Numbered from the stretch's first letter, positions 1 through 5,009 are shown. The stretch is DNA of 5,346 nucleotides from Candidatus Methanomethylophilaceae archaeon (GCA_013329105.1 DUKW01000001.1:1-5346); one strand, 5' to 3'. The notes: generated by a model not told the origin, from the letters alone. A program made the numbers and translations.

Positions 1-646
1 CTAAGGGGAAGTCATCGCTAACGGACACAAAAGCAGCGCATGCCGTCGATGCCATACACCCCGTTCCTGAGACCCACTCCATGTACTCATGACCGTTCTC
101 TACAATATATGTTGAGCGGCCGTCCCTGACCACGTCCTGAGGCCCGGTCATCGCCACAGTAATACCCATTCGCCCCGCGTACGAAGAACATATTGATACC
201 GGATCTCCAGAAACAGCACGCGAATCAACGCCTACCACACTGGCCTCCGCTCCAGCCAAAGTAGCTATCTCGCCTGCGTTGCCTTTAAGAACGGCTATTT
301 CTAGAGAATCTAGCAACTTTATGGCGGTCTTCGTACGGTAAGATGTTGCACCCGCACCTACAGGGTCCAGTAATACAGGTATCTTTAGCTCATTAGCCCG
401 TCGGCCCGCACAGATCATCGATTCGACGAGTCTCTCGTTAAGTGTACCTATATTCAAGACCAGGGCACCGGCCAAAGCTACCATGTCATCCATTTCCTCT
501 ATGGCATCGGCCATAACCGGTGCTGCACCGATACATATGGCCATGTTAGCGCAATCATTGACAGTAACATAGTTAGTGATATGATGAATAAGAGGTCTTC
601 TTTTACGGACCTCTTCCAACAGATACGAGATTTCCCGGCCTAACAT
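1..646 (-). CDS. thiM: Hydroxyethylthiazole kinase ThiM (C-terminus cut by window edge)
   Basis: ThiM phosphorylates 4-methyl-5-(2-hydroxyethyl)thiazole with ATP in the cytoplasm, salvaging the thiazole half of thiamin for coupling by ThiE. The 215 visible residues follow the family closely. There is the N-terminal HHITNYVTVNDCAN motif at about 21-34, AAPVMADA at about 41-48, GALVLNIGTLNE at about 60-71, LDPVGAGAT at about 93-101 and KGNAGEI at about 121-127 (many relatives have RGNASEI). The VSGTGCMAS segment at about 192-200 holds the catalytic cysteine (Cys197) in the anion-hole loop. Family members are usually about 265-275 residues, so about 50 C-terminal residues lie off the left edge; there is no internal stop. 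The ATG at 646 is preceded by GAGGT with a 6-base spacer, and the homology begins just after it. No TPP riboswitch is visible in the leader. Neighbouring thiamin genes, if any, would be downstream, outside the window. Function is confident from motifs. Confidence 0.95.
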   Translation of the reverse strand, partial: MLGREISYLLEEVRKRRPLIHHITNYVTVNDCANMAICIGAAPVMADAIEEMDDMVALAGALVLNIGTLNERLVESMICAGRRANELKIPVLLDPVGAGATSYRTKTAIKLLDSLEIAVLKGNAGEIATLAGAEASVVGVDSRAVSGDPVSICSSYAGRMGITVAMTGPQDVVRDGRSTYIVENGHEYMEWVSGTGCMASTACAAFVSVSDDFPL

Positions 647-721
647 CACAATACCTCTATCTAGACTAGGTTGGAAAAACGGCAATCATGGCACCGCTCC
701 GTCAGGCTAAACAGCACATTC

Positions 722-728
722 CTATAAA
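722..728 (-). promoter_or_regulatory. Candidate TATA box of thiM
   Basis: On the minus strand the sequence reads GATTTATAGG, an archaeal TATA-like element. Transcription would start near position 699, giving a leader of about 53 bases that includes the GAGGT ribosome binding site. It lies about 55 bases downstream of the T-rich stretch that probably ends the preceding transcript, which supports thiM being its own transcription unit. No strong upstream BRE is obvious, so this is a moderate call. Confidence 0.4.
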
Positions 729-780
729 TCATATTCACAAAGTCACAAAACTCGGACTCTTGGGGAGCGGATTTTGCGAT

Positions 781-833
781 CTTTAAAAAATTAATAAAAA
801 GAAATTGGCGTCCCCTTCACCGGTCTAAACGCC
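781..833 (-). terminator. Hairpin plus T-rich tract ending the small membrane gene transcript
   Basis: Read on the minus strand, a 5-bp stem (GGCGT at 833-829 with ACGCC at 811-807, loop 17) spans the stop codon of the 30-codon gene. It is followed by a T-rich stretch with runs of five and six T (800-796 and 790-785). Archaeal RNA polymerase terminates at T-rich non-template tracts, with or without a hairpin, so the T tracts are the stronger part of the evidence. The hairpin itself is weak and has a long loop. Confidence 0.5.
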
Positions 834-909
834 ATGGATTCTCCCATCTTGTCAGCAACATGGCCGCGACAGCCACAACCAAAAATACAGCTATGACTAT
901 ATCGACCAT
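817..909 (-). CDS. Small single-span membrane protein, 30 aa, function unknown
   Basis: This short frame has the best ribosome binding site in the window: GGGAGGTG lies 5 bases before the ATG at 909. The peptide starts MVDIVIAVFLVVAVAAMLLT (about residues 3-19 are almost purely hydrophobic) and ends RWENPWRLDR. Arginines cluster at the C-terminus and only one Asp precedes the hydrophobic stretch, so the positive-inside rule predicts N-out, C-in. It lies 98 bases downstream of the PH-domain operon on the same strand and is followed by a T-rich terminator, so it may be a distal operon member or have its own promoter; the AAAATATC element near 950-960 is a weak candidate. Size and topology recall KdpF-type subunits, but no Kdp genes are here and I see no convincing sequence match. 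Coding status rests on the Shine-Dalgarno sequence, the clean hydrophobic segment and the fit to the terminator; the product is unidentified. Confidence 0.7.
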   Translation of the reverse strand: MVDIVIAVFLVVAVAAMLLTRWENPWRLDR

Positions 910-914
910 CTTGT

Positions 915-922
915 CACCTCCC
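915..922 (-). promoter_or_regulatory. Near-consensus Shine-Dalgarno of the 30-aa membrane gene
   Basis: The minus strand reads GGGAGGTGACAAG then ATG. GGAGGTG matches the archaeal anti-Shine-Dalgarno end of 16S rRNA, with a 5-base spacer. This site is the main reason for accepting such a short gene and fixes its start at 909. Confidence 0.75.
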
Positions 923-1007
923 TTAATTTACAGTTATTATCTTTATGATATTTTCATAGAAACACATTAACTTTACGGCTCCAATCAGCAACAACCAACA
1001 TGGCATT

Positions 1008-2432
1008 TCATTCATAGAGCGAATACCACTGCCAGATTCTGTCCGCCTCAGACTTATCTACATCCTTGATTGTAAAGTTCTTTCCTGCAGGGGAAGAGAG
1101 AACGGCTACGCGTATACTGCGCAACGAACTATATCGCTGTATAGGATTGGCCATAACAGACAAAGATTGAATATGATTACGCTTAACCAGAACGCTGTAA
1201 CGGTTCACGTATCGATATCTGATCGTCAGTTGGTCGACATCTATAGCCGTCATACCATCCTTATATCTTGAATATGCCAAGACCACTGCCGGAATGACAA
1301 GAATTACGGACAATCCCGTGTAAGGGATGCCCCATATCTCACCCGCTGCGAGCAACAGCACGATGAATATCACTGTCGGGATCAACGCTCGTATCATGTA
1401 TCTGGATAACGACCTCTTTGGCAGGGCGGTTGCCGTACTTGAGATTATATATTCAGGCAGTATCTCTTCAACAAATCCTCCCAGATCGCTCATTCTCAGC
1501 ATAGGGAATAATATAGATGTCTGTTCCTTCTCCTCCATGCCCCCTCCTGCTACCTCAATCAAGAGGCTGCAAAGCCCCAGTGGCTGACGTATAAGTCCTT
1601 CTTGTACCACCAAGGCTTGTATGCGATGAAGGGCAACGGTGACGTGATTTTGCCTCAATATGCCCCATCTCAGTTCCAATCTGTCCTCATAGCGCTTTAC
1701 ATTGAATCTGGCATACTGGATCATAAAGGATATCGCAGATATCACCCACGATAGGAACAACAGGATCAAAAGAATCGACACCAACAGCACGATTGGAAAA
1801 GAAACAATCTCTTCCAAAGCATATTCGATATAGCTCTCTGGAATGTAGGGAAACAACTGGGAGGCAATTACAGCGAGCACCGAGAAGAGTATCGTGAACC
1901 TACCAGATGTGGCTCCAGCCAGCCATAGATCTCTCCCCTCAAGATTACGGCTTGAATATCTTTCCTCCTCTTCTTCGTCAGATGTATCTTTTCCTATCAG
2001 TTCTGCCTTTATCCTCTCGATATCATCCATAGTGAGAGCCCGAAGGTTGATCTCCGGTTCTGCAGTACCGCCTGCGGTCTTTATCTGCAAGGTGGCAAGG
2101 CCAAATGCGCGCTGCAGGATGTTGGTATACACATTTATTGACTGGATCCTCTCGCTCTTTATGGTTCTCTCCTGCTTGTAAAAGATACCCTGTCTGATAT
2201 GTATCTTGCCGGGTTCATACGAATAATAGAAAAATGACCATCGAATGGCGCTGAAGAGAAAGGTGATTGCAAGGAAGCCTATAAAAATCCCTAGAAAAGC
2301 CAGAGGCATCGTGATGAGTGAAGAGCTGGCGAAGGATATCGATAATACAAATGCGAGTGCGATCTGGGACGGAAGACTTCGGAATGTGTCAAAGACCATT
2401 AATAGCGGGTGCTGGCGTCTGTATTCAGACAT
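1008..2432 (-). CDS. YdbT-like membrane protein with three bacterial PH (bPH2/DUF304) domains
   Basis: About 474 residues built as three repeats of a membrane hairpin followed by a bPH2 domain. Membrane segments fall at roughly 20-65 (two spans), 178-240 (two spans) and 345-387 (two spans). The PH domains fall at roughly 70-148, 243-327 and 388-472. Family features include YEPGKIHIRQGIFYKQERTI with the ERIQSINV strand and LQRAFGLATLQIKTAGG in domain 1, and the parallel HRIQALVV and IRQPLGLCSLLIEVAGGG in domain 2. The third domain is more divergent, keeping only NHIQSL and PIQRYSSLRSIRV. An acidic linker (SDEEEEER at about 151-158) joins unit 1 to unit 2. Length matches Bacillus YdbT (about 490 aa). 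The role is unknown; Bacillus homologues are linked to envelope stress. I chose ATG 2432 because GTGAT lies 4 bases upstream; GTG 2441 and ATG 2438 are in-frame alternatives. The start overlaps the upstream gene's stop, so translation is probably coupled. Confidence 0.85.
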   Translation of the reverse strand: MSEYRRQHPLLMVFDTFRSLPSQIALAFVLSISFASSSLITMPLAFLGIFIGFLAITFLFSAIRWSFFYYSYEPGKIHIRQGIFYKQERTIKSERIQSINVYTNILQRAFGLATLQIKTAGGTAEPEINLRALTMDDIERIKAELIGKDTSDEEEEERYSSRNLEGRDLWLAGATSGRFTILFSVLAVIASQLFPYIPESYIEYALEEIVSFPIVLLVSILLILLFLSWVISAISFMIQYARFNVKRYEDRLELRWGILRQNHVTVALHRIQALVVQEGLIRQPLGLCSLLIEVAGGGMEEKEQTSILFPMLRMSDLGGFVEEILPEYIISSTATALPKRSLSRYMIRALIPTVIFIVLLLAAGEIWGIPYTGLSVILVIPAVVLAYSRYKDGMTAIDVDQLTIRYRYVNRYSVLVKRNHIQSLSVMANPIQRYSSLRSIRVAVLSSPAGKNFTIKDVDKSEADRIWQWYSLYE

Positions 2433-2949
2433 CTTCATCACTTATACGGGCAAGGGCAGAGATCTCTCCGCGCAGTTCTTCTGCCTTTTCCTTGGGCAGT
2501 GCTGGGATGGGAAAACGGGTGGCTGCTGTTGATATATAAAGGGTCGCCAATCCAAAATACCGCATAATCGGTCCATGTTCAGTGTCTACGTGTTGGACCC
2601 TTACCATTGGTATTAGATGTCTTTTGATGATGAATATCCCGTGTTGTATTTCTATCTCCTTCTCGCGTATCTCATAGCGCCAGAACTTAAGCCTGAGCCA
2701 GGGAGCGAGTATAATACCCCATGGAATGTAGGCTATAGCTAGTATTATTGCCACCCAGGCCACCCAGGAAGGGAGGTCCGGTGAGTTCAGAACCCATACT
2801 GCGAACGCCGATGCCAAGAGGATGAATACTATGGCCCATATGGTGCCGGTTATCGCCCATACGATGCGTGCGCGGGGGTCTATCCTCTCTCTAGGTTCGT
2901 TCTCCATCTTCAAACGTTCTTTGATTTCCACGAATCGCCCCATCCCCAT
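2425..2949 (-). CDS. YdbS-like membrane protein with one bacterial PH (bPH2/DUF304) domain
   Basis: 174 residues. There is a charged N-terminal tail (1-27), two membrane segments at about 28-54 and 60-83, then a bPH2 domain at about 88-168. The domain begins FWRYEIREKEIEIQHGIFII, continues with the IPMVRVQHVDTEHGPIMRYF stretch and then GLATLYISTAA, the usual signature where the YxxxxxxIxxxxGI strands precede the RVQHVD turn. This is the standard YdbS architecture and it precedes a YdbT-like gene with an 8-base overlap, the same gene order as in Firmicutes. The two proteins probably act together in the cytoplasmic membrane; the biochemical role is not known. The start is uncertain: ATG 2949 and ATG 2943 are both possible, and the only upstream purine-rich stretch is GCGGGGATG about 8-14 bases before 2949. 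The PH repeats in the pair look like products of one ancestral unit. Confidence 0.85.
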   Translation of the reverse strand: MGMGRFVEIKERLKMENEPRERIDPRARIVWAITGTIWAIVFILLASAFAVWVLNSPDLPSWVAWVAIILAIAYIPWGIILAPWLRLKFWRYEIREKEIEIQHGIFIIKRHLIPMVRVQHVDTEHGPIMRYFGLATLYISTAATRFPIPALPKEKAEELRGEISALARISDEDV

Positions 2950-2995
2950 TAAAACATCCCCGCTTTCAGATCTTACAAGTTCATTAGGGTCAACA

Positions 2996-3004
2996 GGATA
3001 AACC
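2996..3004 (-). promoter_or_regulatory. Candidate TATA box of the PH-domain operon
   Basis: The minus strand reads GGGAAAGGTTTATCC. TTTATC (3002-2997) is TATA-like, with an A-rich, BRE-like sequence just upstream. Transcription would start near 2973, about 24 bases before the ATG at 2949. The left arm of the TTTCCC-N9-GGGAAA inverted repeat abuts it, so a protein bound there could block TBP/TFB. Confidence 0.4.
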
Positions 3005-3025
3005 TTTCCCTAAAAATATGGGAAA
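3005..3025. repeat. TTTCCC-N9-GGGAAA inverted repeat, possible operator in a divergent promoter region
   Basis: Perfect 6-bp arms flank a 9-base, wholly A/T spacer, giving 15-bp centre-to-centre spacing. It sits between the divergent PH-domain operon and the flavodoxin-like gene, directly upstream of the operon's TATA candidate. A third half-like element, GGGAAT, follows at 3051-3056, 31 bp (about three helical turns) from the right arm. The position suits a dimeric regulator, but no regulator is identified and short AT/GC arms can arise by chance. Confidence 0.4.
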
Positions 3026-3066
3026 CATTGTATTGATAACGCTATTTAATGGGAATAGACGAACAC

Positions 3067-3074
3067 TATTTACT
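3067..3074 (+). promoter_or_regulatory. Candidate TATA box of the flavodoxin-like gene
   Basis: CTATTTACTT around 3066-3075 would place the transcript start near 3096, leaving a leader of about 27 bases that includes the GGTG ribosome binding site at 3114-3117. A second TATA-like stretch, GAAATACTTA at 3087-3096, would start the transcript near 3118 and lose that site. The better AT-rich match ACAAATATAT (3101-3110) is too close to the start codon to serve this gene. Confidence 0.35.
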
Positions 3075-3122
3075 TTCCACTTGATTGAAATACTTAGATG
3101 ACAAATATATGTCGGTGTGTAA

Positions 3123-3563
3123 TTGAAAGTCATCATCATATACCAAACTAATTATGGAAACAACCGCATCATAGGGCAATATGCCGCGAGCACCTTGGAG
3201 GCATGGGGTCATGAAGTTGATTTGCACAACGTTTATGATATCACTCCTAATGAAGTAAAAGGGGCAGATTTCTACCTATTCTGCTCACCTACCCACATGG
3301 GAAAGGCCCCGCGGAAGATCAGATCTTTCTTAAAAGCATTTGCTAAAGTCCAGAAAGAGGGTAAGTACGCTACGATTGTGACGGGGCTACCGATATCCCC
3401 CGAAAAACGTGACGGCCGCACCGAAGAGATGCTGGATACAATTCTGTCCGAAACATTCATGACCGACGCCGGTTCACTTCGGATAAACTCGCTCAACATC
3501 AAGGGACCTCTAGAGGAGGGTTGGGAGAAAAAGGTCGACGCGTTTCTAGAGACAGTAATCTAA
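3123..3563 (+). CDS. Flavodoxin-like FMN-binding protein
   Basis: 146 residues with a single flavodoxin fold, a probable cytoplasmic one- or two-electron carrier or small flavin oxidoreductase. The first strand and phosphate loop are MKVIIIYQTNYGNNR; TNYGNN at 9-14 replaces the classical TxTGNT loop, as in many flavodoxin-like proteins. The second flavin-contact segment is FYLFCSPTHMGKAPRKIRSFLKAF at about 50-73, whose SPTxxGxxP pattern is typical of archaeal and HemG/WrbA-like short flavodoxins. Strand KYATIVTGLP (81-90) is the core beta-4. Length is normal for the short-chain group. The start is TTG at 3123, with GGTG 5 bases upstream; the first residues already belong to beta-1, so there is no room for a later start. 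It ends 6 bases from the stop of the convergent nitroreductase gene. Its redox partner is unknown; the neighbouring flavoenzyme is one candidate. Confidence 0.88.
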   Translation: MKVIIIYQTNYGNNRIIGQYAASTLEAWGHEVDLHNVYDITPNEVKGADFYLFCSPTHMGKAPRKIRSFLKAFAKVQKEGKYATIVTGLPISPEKRDGRTEEMLDTILSETFMTDAGSLRINSLNIKGPLEEGWEKKVDAFLETVI

Positions 3564-3569
3564 ACAGTA

Positions 3570-4142
3570 TTAAGATAGTGTGAGTGACATGTTCCAGCGA
3601 TCGCAGAAGAAGTTCTCTCCAACCGGACGGCGTTCCGGTCTCTCCTTCTCTGCCAAAAGTTGTTTCTCTGATAGCCCCGACACGTCTTTGCCCGGACGGC
3701 CCAAGATGATTAGCGCTATTAAGACATACTCTGAAGGAATGCCCAATATTTCCTTTGCCTTTAAGGGGTCATAACCGGCAATCGGGTGAGCCACTAAACC
3801 CATGTCCGTAGCCGCAAGCATCATCTGCCCTACCGCCAAACCACAATCGAAAAGATGATATGCCCTCGAGTCAGACAGGCAACAGTCATCTTCAGCACGA
3901 GAACAGATGGCCACCATTAACGGCGATTTGCGGGCCCAACCATTCCCGCGAGAAAGTGTCCCTTTAAGAGCATTAAGTGTCTTCTCAGAGCGAACGAATA
4001 CCGCATGCCAAGGCTGATTGTTATTACAAGAGGGTGCCAACCTCATTGCTTCAACGAGTCTTCTCAGCTCCTCCTCGTTTATGGCATGAGAAGAGATGGC
4101 ATAGGATGAGCGTCGTTTCAGCACGGCCTCTCGGACTTCCAT
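3570..4142 (-). CDS. Nitroreductase-family FMN oxidoreductase
   Basis: 190 residues, matching the NADH oxidase/nitroreductase fold that works as an FMN homodimer using NAD(P)H or another reductant on nitro-, quinone- or other compounds. Visible family elements are the N-terminal RRSSYAI FMN-phosphate contact (10-16; the usual form is RRSxRxF), APSCNNNQPWHAVFV (36-50; the usual form is APSxxNxQPW), the long central helix DCGLAVGQMMLAATDMGL (99-116), GYDPLKAKEILGIP (123-136), ALIILGRPG (143-151) and a C-terminal ERPERRPVGENF segment (167-178). Three cysteines (Cys87, Cys88, Cys100) lie near the middle. The substrate cannot be read from sequence. The ATG at 4142 has no Shine-Dalgarno sequence; instead a TATA-like box lies about 25-30 bases upstream, predicting a leaderless mRNA. 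The gene is convergent with the flavodoxin-like gene and follows the GYD gene on the same strand, with a hairpin between them. Confidence 0.9.
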   Translation of the reverse strand: MEVREAVLKRRSSYAISSHAINEEELRRLVEAMRLAPSCNNNQPWHAVFVRSEKTLNALKGTLSRGNGWARKSPLMVAICSRAEDDCCLSDSRAYHLFDCGLAVGQMMLAATDMGLVAHPIAGYDPLKAKEILGIPSEYVLIALIILGRPGKDVSGLSEKQLLAEKERPERRPVGENFFCDRWNMSLTLS

Positions 4143-4149
4143 AAAATAA

Positions 4150-4164
4150 GGGAATGTATGGGAA
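4150..4164. repeat. Two GGGAA direct repeats at 10-bp pitch between TATA and start of the nitroreductase gene
   Basis: GGGAA occurs at 4150-4154 and 4160-4164 (plus-strand reading), one helical turn apart, exactly between the TATA-like box (4166-4176) and the ATG (4142). That is where an archaeal repressor would block polymerase recruitment. GGGAA-type elements also occur in the flavodoxin promoter region (3020 and 3051) and in the 4268-4275 arm of the hairpin. This is inference from position; the motif is short. Confidence 0.3.
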
Positions 4165-4165
4165 C

Positions 4166-4176
4166 GATAAAATAAT
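4166..4176 (-). promoter_or_regulatory. TATA box of the nitroreductase gene (leaderless spacing)
   Basis: The minus strand reads ATTATTTTATC. Its centre is about 29 bases from the A of the start codon, so initiation about 26 bases downstream lands at or within a few bases of the ATG. With no Shine-Dalgarno sequence present, this fits leaderless transcription, which is common in archaea. Confidence 0.5.
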
Positions 4177-4251
4177 GCCGGACTGAAGAGAAAGGTGCAT
4201 TAATGGGCTGAGAAAAAGTTCAGAACTATAGATTCTGTTTGGTATGAGCGG

Positions 4252-4280
4252 AATACTCCCTGGCATAGCCAGGGAATATT
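4252..4280. repeat. Strong 13-position hairpin (CCCTGGC-ATA-GCCAGGG core) downstream of the GYD gene
   Basis: The arms pair TCCCTGGC (4257-4264) with GCCAGGGA (4268-4275) perfectly around a 3-base ATA loop. After one C/A mismatch, AATA (4252-4255) pairs with TATT (4277-4280). It starts 10 bases past the GYD stop on the minus strand. No T run follows directly, but TTTTT occurs about 35 bases further on. It could be a 3' RNA structure or terminator element for the GYD mRNA, or a DNA operator for the nitroreductase gene about 110 bases downstream. It is the strongest inverted repeat in the window. Confidence 0.6.
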
Positions 4281-4289
4281 TAAACCGTT

Positions 4290-4574
4290 TCACTCCAGCG
4301 ATTTCAGGAAATCATCTACAGGGATGGCCCGCATCGTCGCCGTCTGCAGGGTTCCTCTGGAACCGAGCTCCACCAATACCTTAGCGACTGTTAGATCGTC
4401 AGGAGCCTCGATGATGTTCAGGAAATCATACTTGCCTATCAGCGCATACTGCTCTAAGACCTTGGCGCCCATCACCTCTATTTCTTTATTAACCTCCTTC
4501 AACCGCTGAGGTTTGTTCTTTATTGTTTTTCTCCCCTCACTCGTTAGACGGGATAGTACAACGTACTTGCCCAA
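4290..4574 (-). CDS. GYD-domain protein (PF08734-type), 94 aa
   Basis: A small cytoplasmic protein with the dimeric alpha/beta ferredoxin-like fold typical of GYD proteins. The family is widespread in bacteria and archaea and its function is unknown. The whole length is the domain. Strand 1 is KYVVLSRLTSEGRKTI (3-18), which matches the family's LxxLTxxGxxxI start. A helix with PQRLKEV follows at 22-28, then VMGAKVLEQYALIGKYDFLNI (34-54), where GKYD (47-50) is the name-giving motif with Lys for Gly-Tyr spacing, then EAPDD (56-60), GTLQT (74-78) and MRAIP (81-85). I chose TTG 4574 because GGAGGTG lies 6 bases upstream and the domain begins two codons later. An ATG at 4634 in the same frame would add 20 residues that do not belong to the family and would start upstream of both the ribosome binding site and the TATA candidate. 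It is transcribed divergently from the first zinc-ribbon gene. Confidence 0.85.
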   Translation of the reverse strand: MGKYVVLSRLTSEGRKTIKNKPQRLKEVNKEIEVMGAKVLEQYALIGKYDFLNIIEAPDDLTVAKVLVELGSRGTLQTATMRAIPVDDFLKSLE

Positions 4575-4580
4575 ATCACA

Positions 4581-4587
4581 CACCTCC
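4581..4587 (-). promoter_or_regulatory. Shine-Dalgarno GGAGGTG fixing the TTG start of the GYD gene
   Basis: The minus strand reads GGAGGTG, then TGTGAT, then TTG GGC AAG. The near-consensus match with a 6-base spacer decides the start at 4574 over the upstream ATG at 4634. Confidence 0.75.
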
Positions 4588-4610
4588 AATTTCAATTTAA
4601 AGATATGTCG

Positions 4611-4617
4611 ATATAAT
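4611..4617 (-). promoter_or_regulatory. Candidate TATA box of the GYD gene
   Basis: GATTATATCG on the minus strand (4618-4609) is TATA-like and would start transcription near 4588, just including the GGAGGTG site. A second AT-rich stretch, TTTAAATTGAAA near 4602-4591, would start too late to include that site. Confidence 0.4.
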
Positions 4618-4742
4618 CGTTTCGATGACTTCACATCAACACCGGAAAGGTTAATCGGTTAAGGAGAGTTACTTCCCGTTCATACTTAAGCATCAAATAC
4701 TAGATGATCGCATAATTCCTTGTCAAACCCTTGAAGATAATA

Positions 4743-4747
4743 GGGAG
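4743..4747 (+). promoter_or_regulatory. Ribosome binding site supporting a TTG start for zinc-ribbon copy 1
   Basis: GGGAG followed by 9 bases and TTG. The second copy has AAGGAG followed by 10 bases and ATG, so the two genes share the same rather wide spacing. There is no in-frame ATG between this site and the zinc ribbon in copy 1. Confidence 0.5.
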
Positions 4748-4756
4748 CGTATCGAA

Positions 4757-4921
4757 TTGCCACGCGATTATGATCGACCGAGGAGAAAAGAAACTCATAA
4801 GACCGTGTGTTCCAGCTGCGGTCAGGAATGCGAAGTGCCCTTCAAACCCACCCAGGGCAGGCCCGTCTATTGCAGGGAATGCTACAAGATTTATGGCCCT
4901 CCGAAAAAGGGAACTTTCTAA
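4757..4921 (+). CDS. CxxC-x17-CxxC zinc-ribbon protein, copy 1 (54 aa)
   Basis: A miniprotein of the CxxC-x17-CxxC domain family (TIGR04272-type), which is common in archaea and of unknown function; the four paired cysteines probably bind one Zn ion. A basic, charged tail (residues 2-17) is followed by CSSC at 18-21, a fifth cysteine in GQEC at 24, EVPFKPTQGRPVY, CREC at 39-42 and the C-terminus YKIYGPPKKGTF. Exactly 17 residues separate the two CxxC pairs. The start is taken as TTG 4757: no ATG exists in this frame near the domain, GGGAG lies 9 bases upstream, and the resulting length matches copy 2 (53 aa). A frame on the opposite strand is longer but lacks family features. From 4816 onward the gene is identical in DNA to copy 2; before that it differs even at His, Cys and Ser synonymous sites. 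AAATACTAG at 4695-4703 is a possible TATA. It could act in nucleic-acid or protein binding, which is inference only. Confidence 0.8.
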   Translation: MPRDYDRPRRKETHKTVCSSCGQECEVPFKPTQGRPVYCRECYKIYGPPKKGTF

Positions 4922-4962
4922 CCAAAAAAATTGAACGGTAAATGGAGTCGGGAGTGCAAAAT
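4816..4962 (+). repeat. 147-bp exact direct repeat, copy A
   Basis: This block is identical base for base to 5200-5346, at an offset of 384. It starts one base before the TGC codon of the second cysteine, covers the remaining 34 codons and stop of the zinc-ribbon gene, and continues 41 bases into the 3' flank (AACCAAAAAAATTGAACGG and onward). After the block, copy A continues ATAGACTCG, completing a weak GAGTC/GACTC hairpin (4945-4949 with 4964-4968). Noncoding identity is stronger evidence of recent copying than coding identity. Confidence 0.97.
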
Positions 4963-5000
4963 AGACTCGTTCTAGAAATAATACAAGGTGGATACTAAAA

Positions 5001-5009
5001 TTTAATATA
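5001..5009 (+). promoter_or_regulatory. Candidate TATA box of zinc-ribbon copy 2
   Basis: CTAAAATTTAATATAG contains TTTAATATA, the best TATA match in the 222-base gap (4922-5143) between the two zinc-ribbon genes. Transcription would begin near 5032, giving an unusually long leader of about 110 bases. A closer alternative is AATCTTATAGG at 5115-5125, which would start transcription at the ATG and drop the ribosome binding site. Otherwise I see no gene or RNA in this gap. Confidence 0.4.

Noticed and set aside
647..780. Possible TPP riboswitch in the thiM leader
   Set aside because: The predicted leader is only about 53 bases and lacks the CTGAGA and the downstream conserved elements of the THI box; the CGGTG...TGCCG pairing near 676-692 is weak.
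817..909. Annotation of the 30-aa membrane protein as KdpF
   Set aside because: Only size and topology agree; no kdpA, kdpB or kdpC genes are adjacent and the C-terminal tail does not match KdpF.
4220..4236. CAGAA-N7-TTCTG inverted repeat upstream of the nitroreductase promoter
   Set aside because: Arms of only five bases with no helical or promoter alignment; expected by chance in a window of this size.
4051..4293. An 80-codon minus-strand frame bridging the GYD stop and the nitroreductase start
   Set aside because: It has no Shine-Dalgarno sequence, runs through the hairpin and the nitroreductase promoter, and overlaps the nitroreductase N-terminus in another frame; composition looks random.
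4575..4634. ATG at 4634 as the start of the GYD gene (114 aa)
   Set aside because: The extra 20 residues do not belong to the family and the frame would start upstream of the GGAGGTG site and TATA candidate that fit the TTG at 4574.
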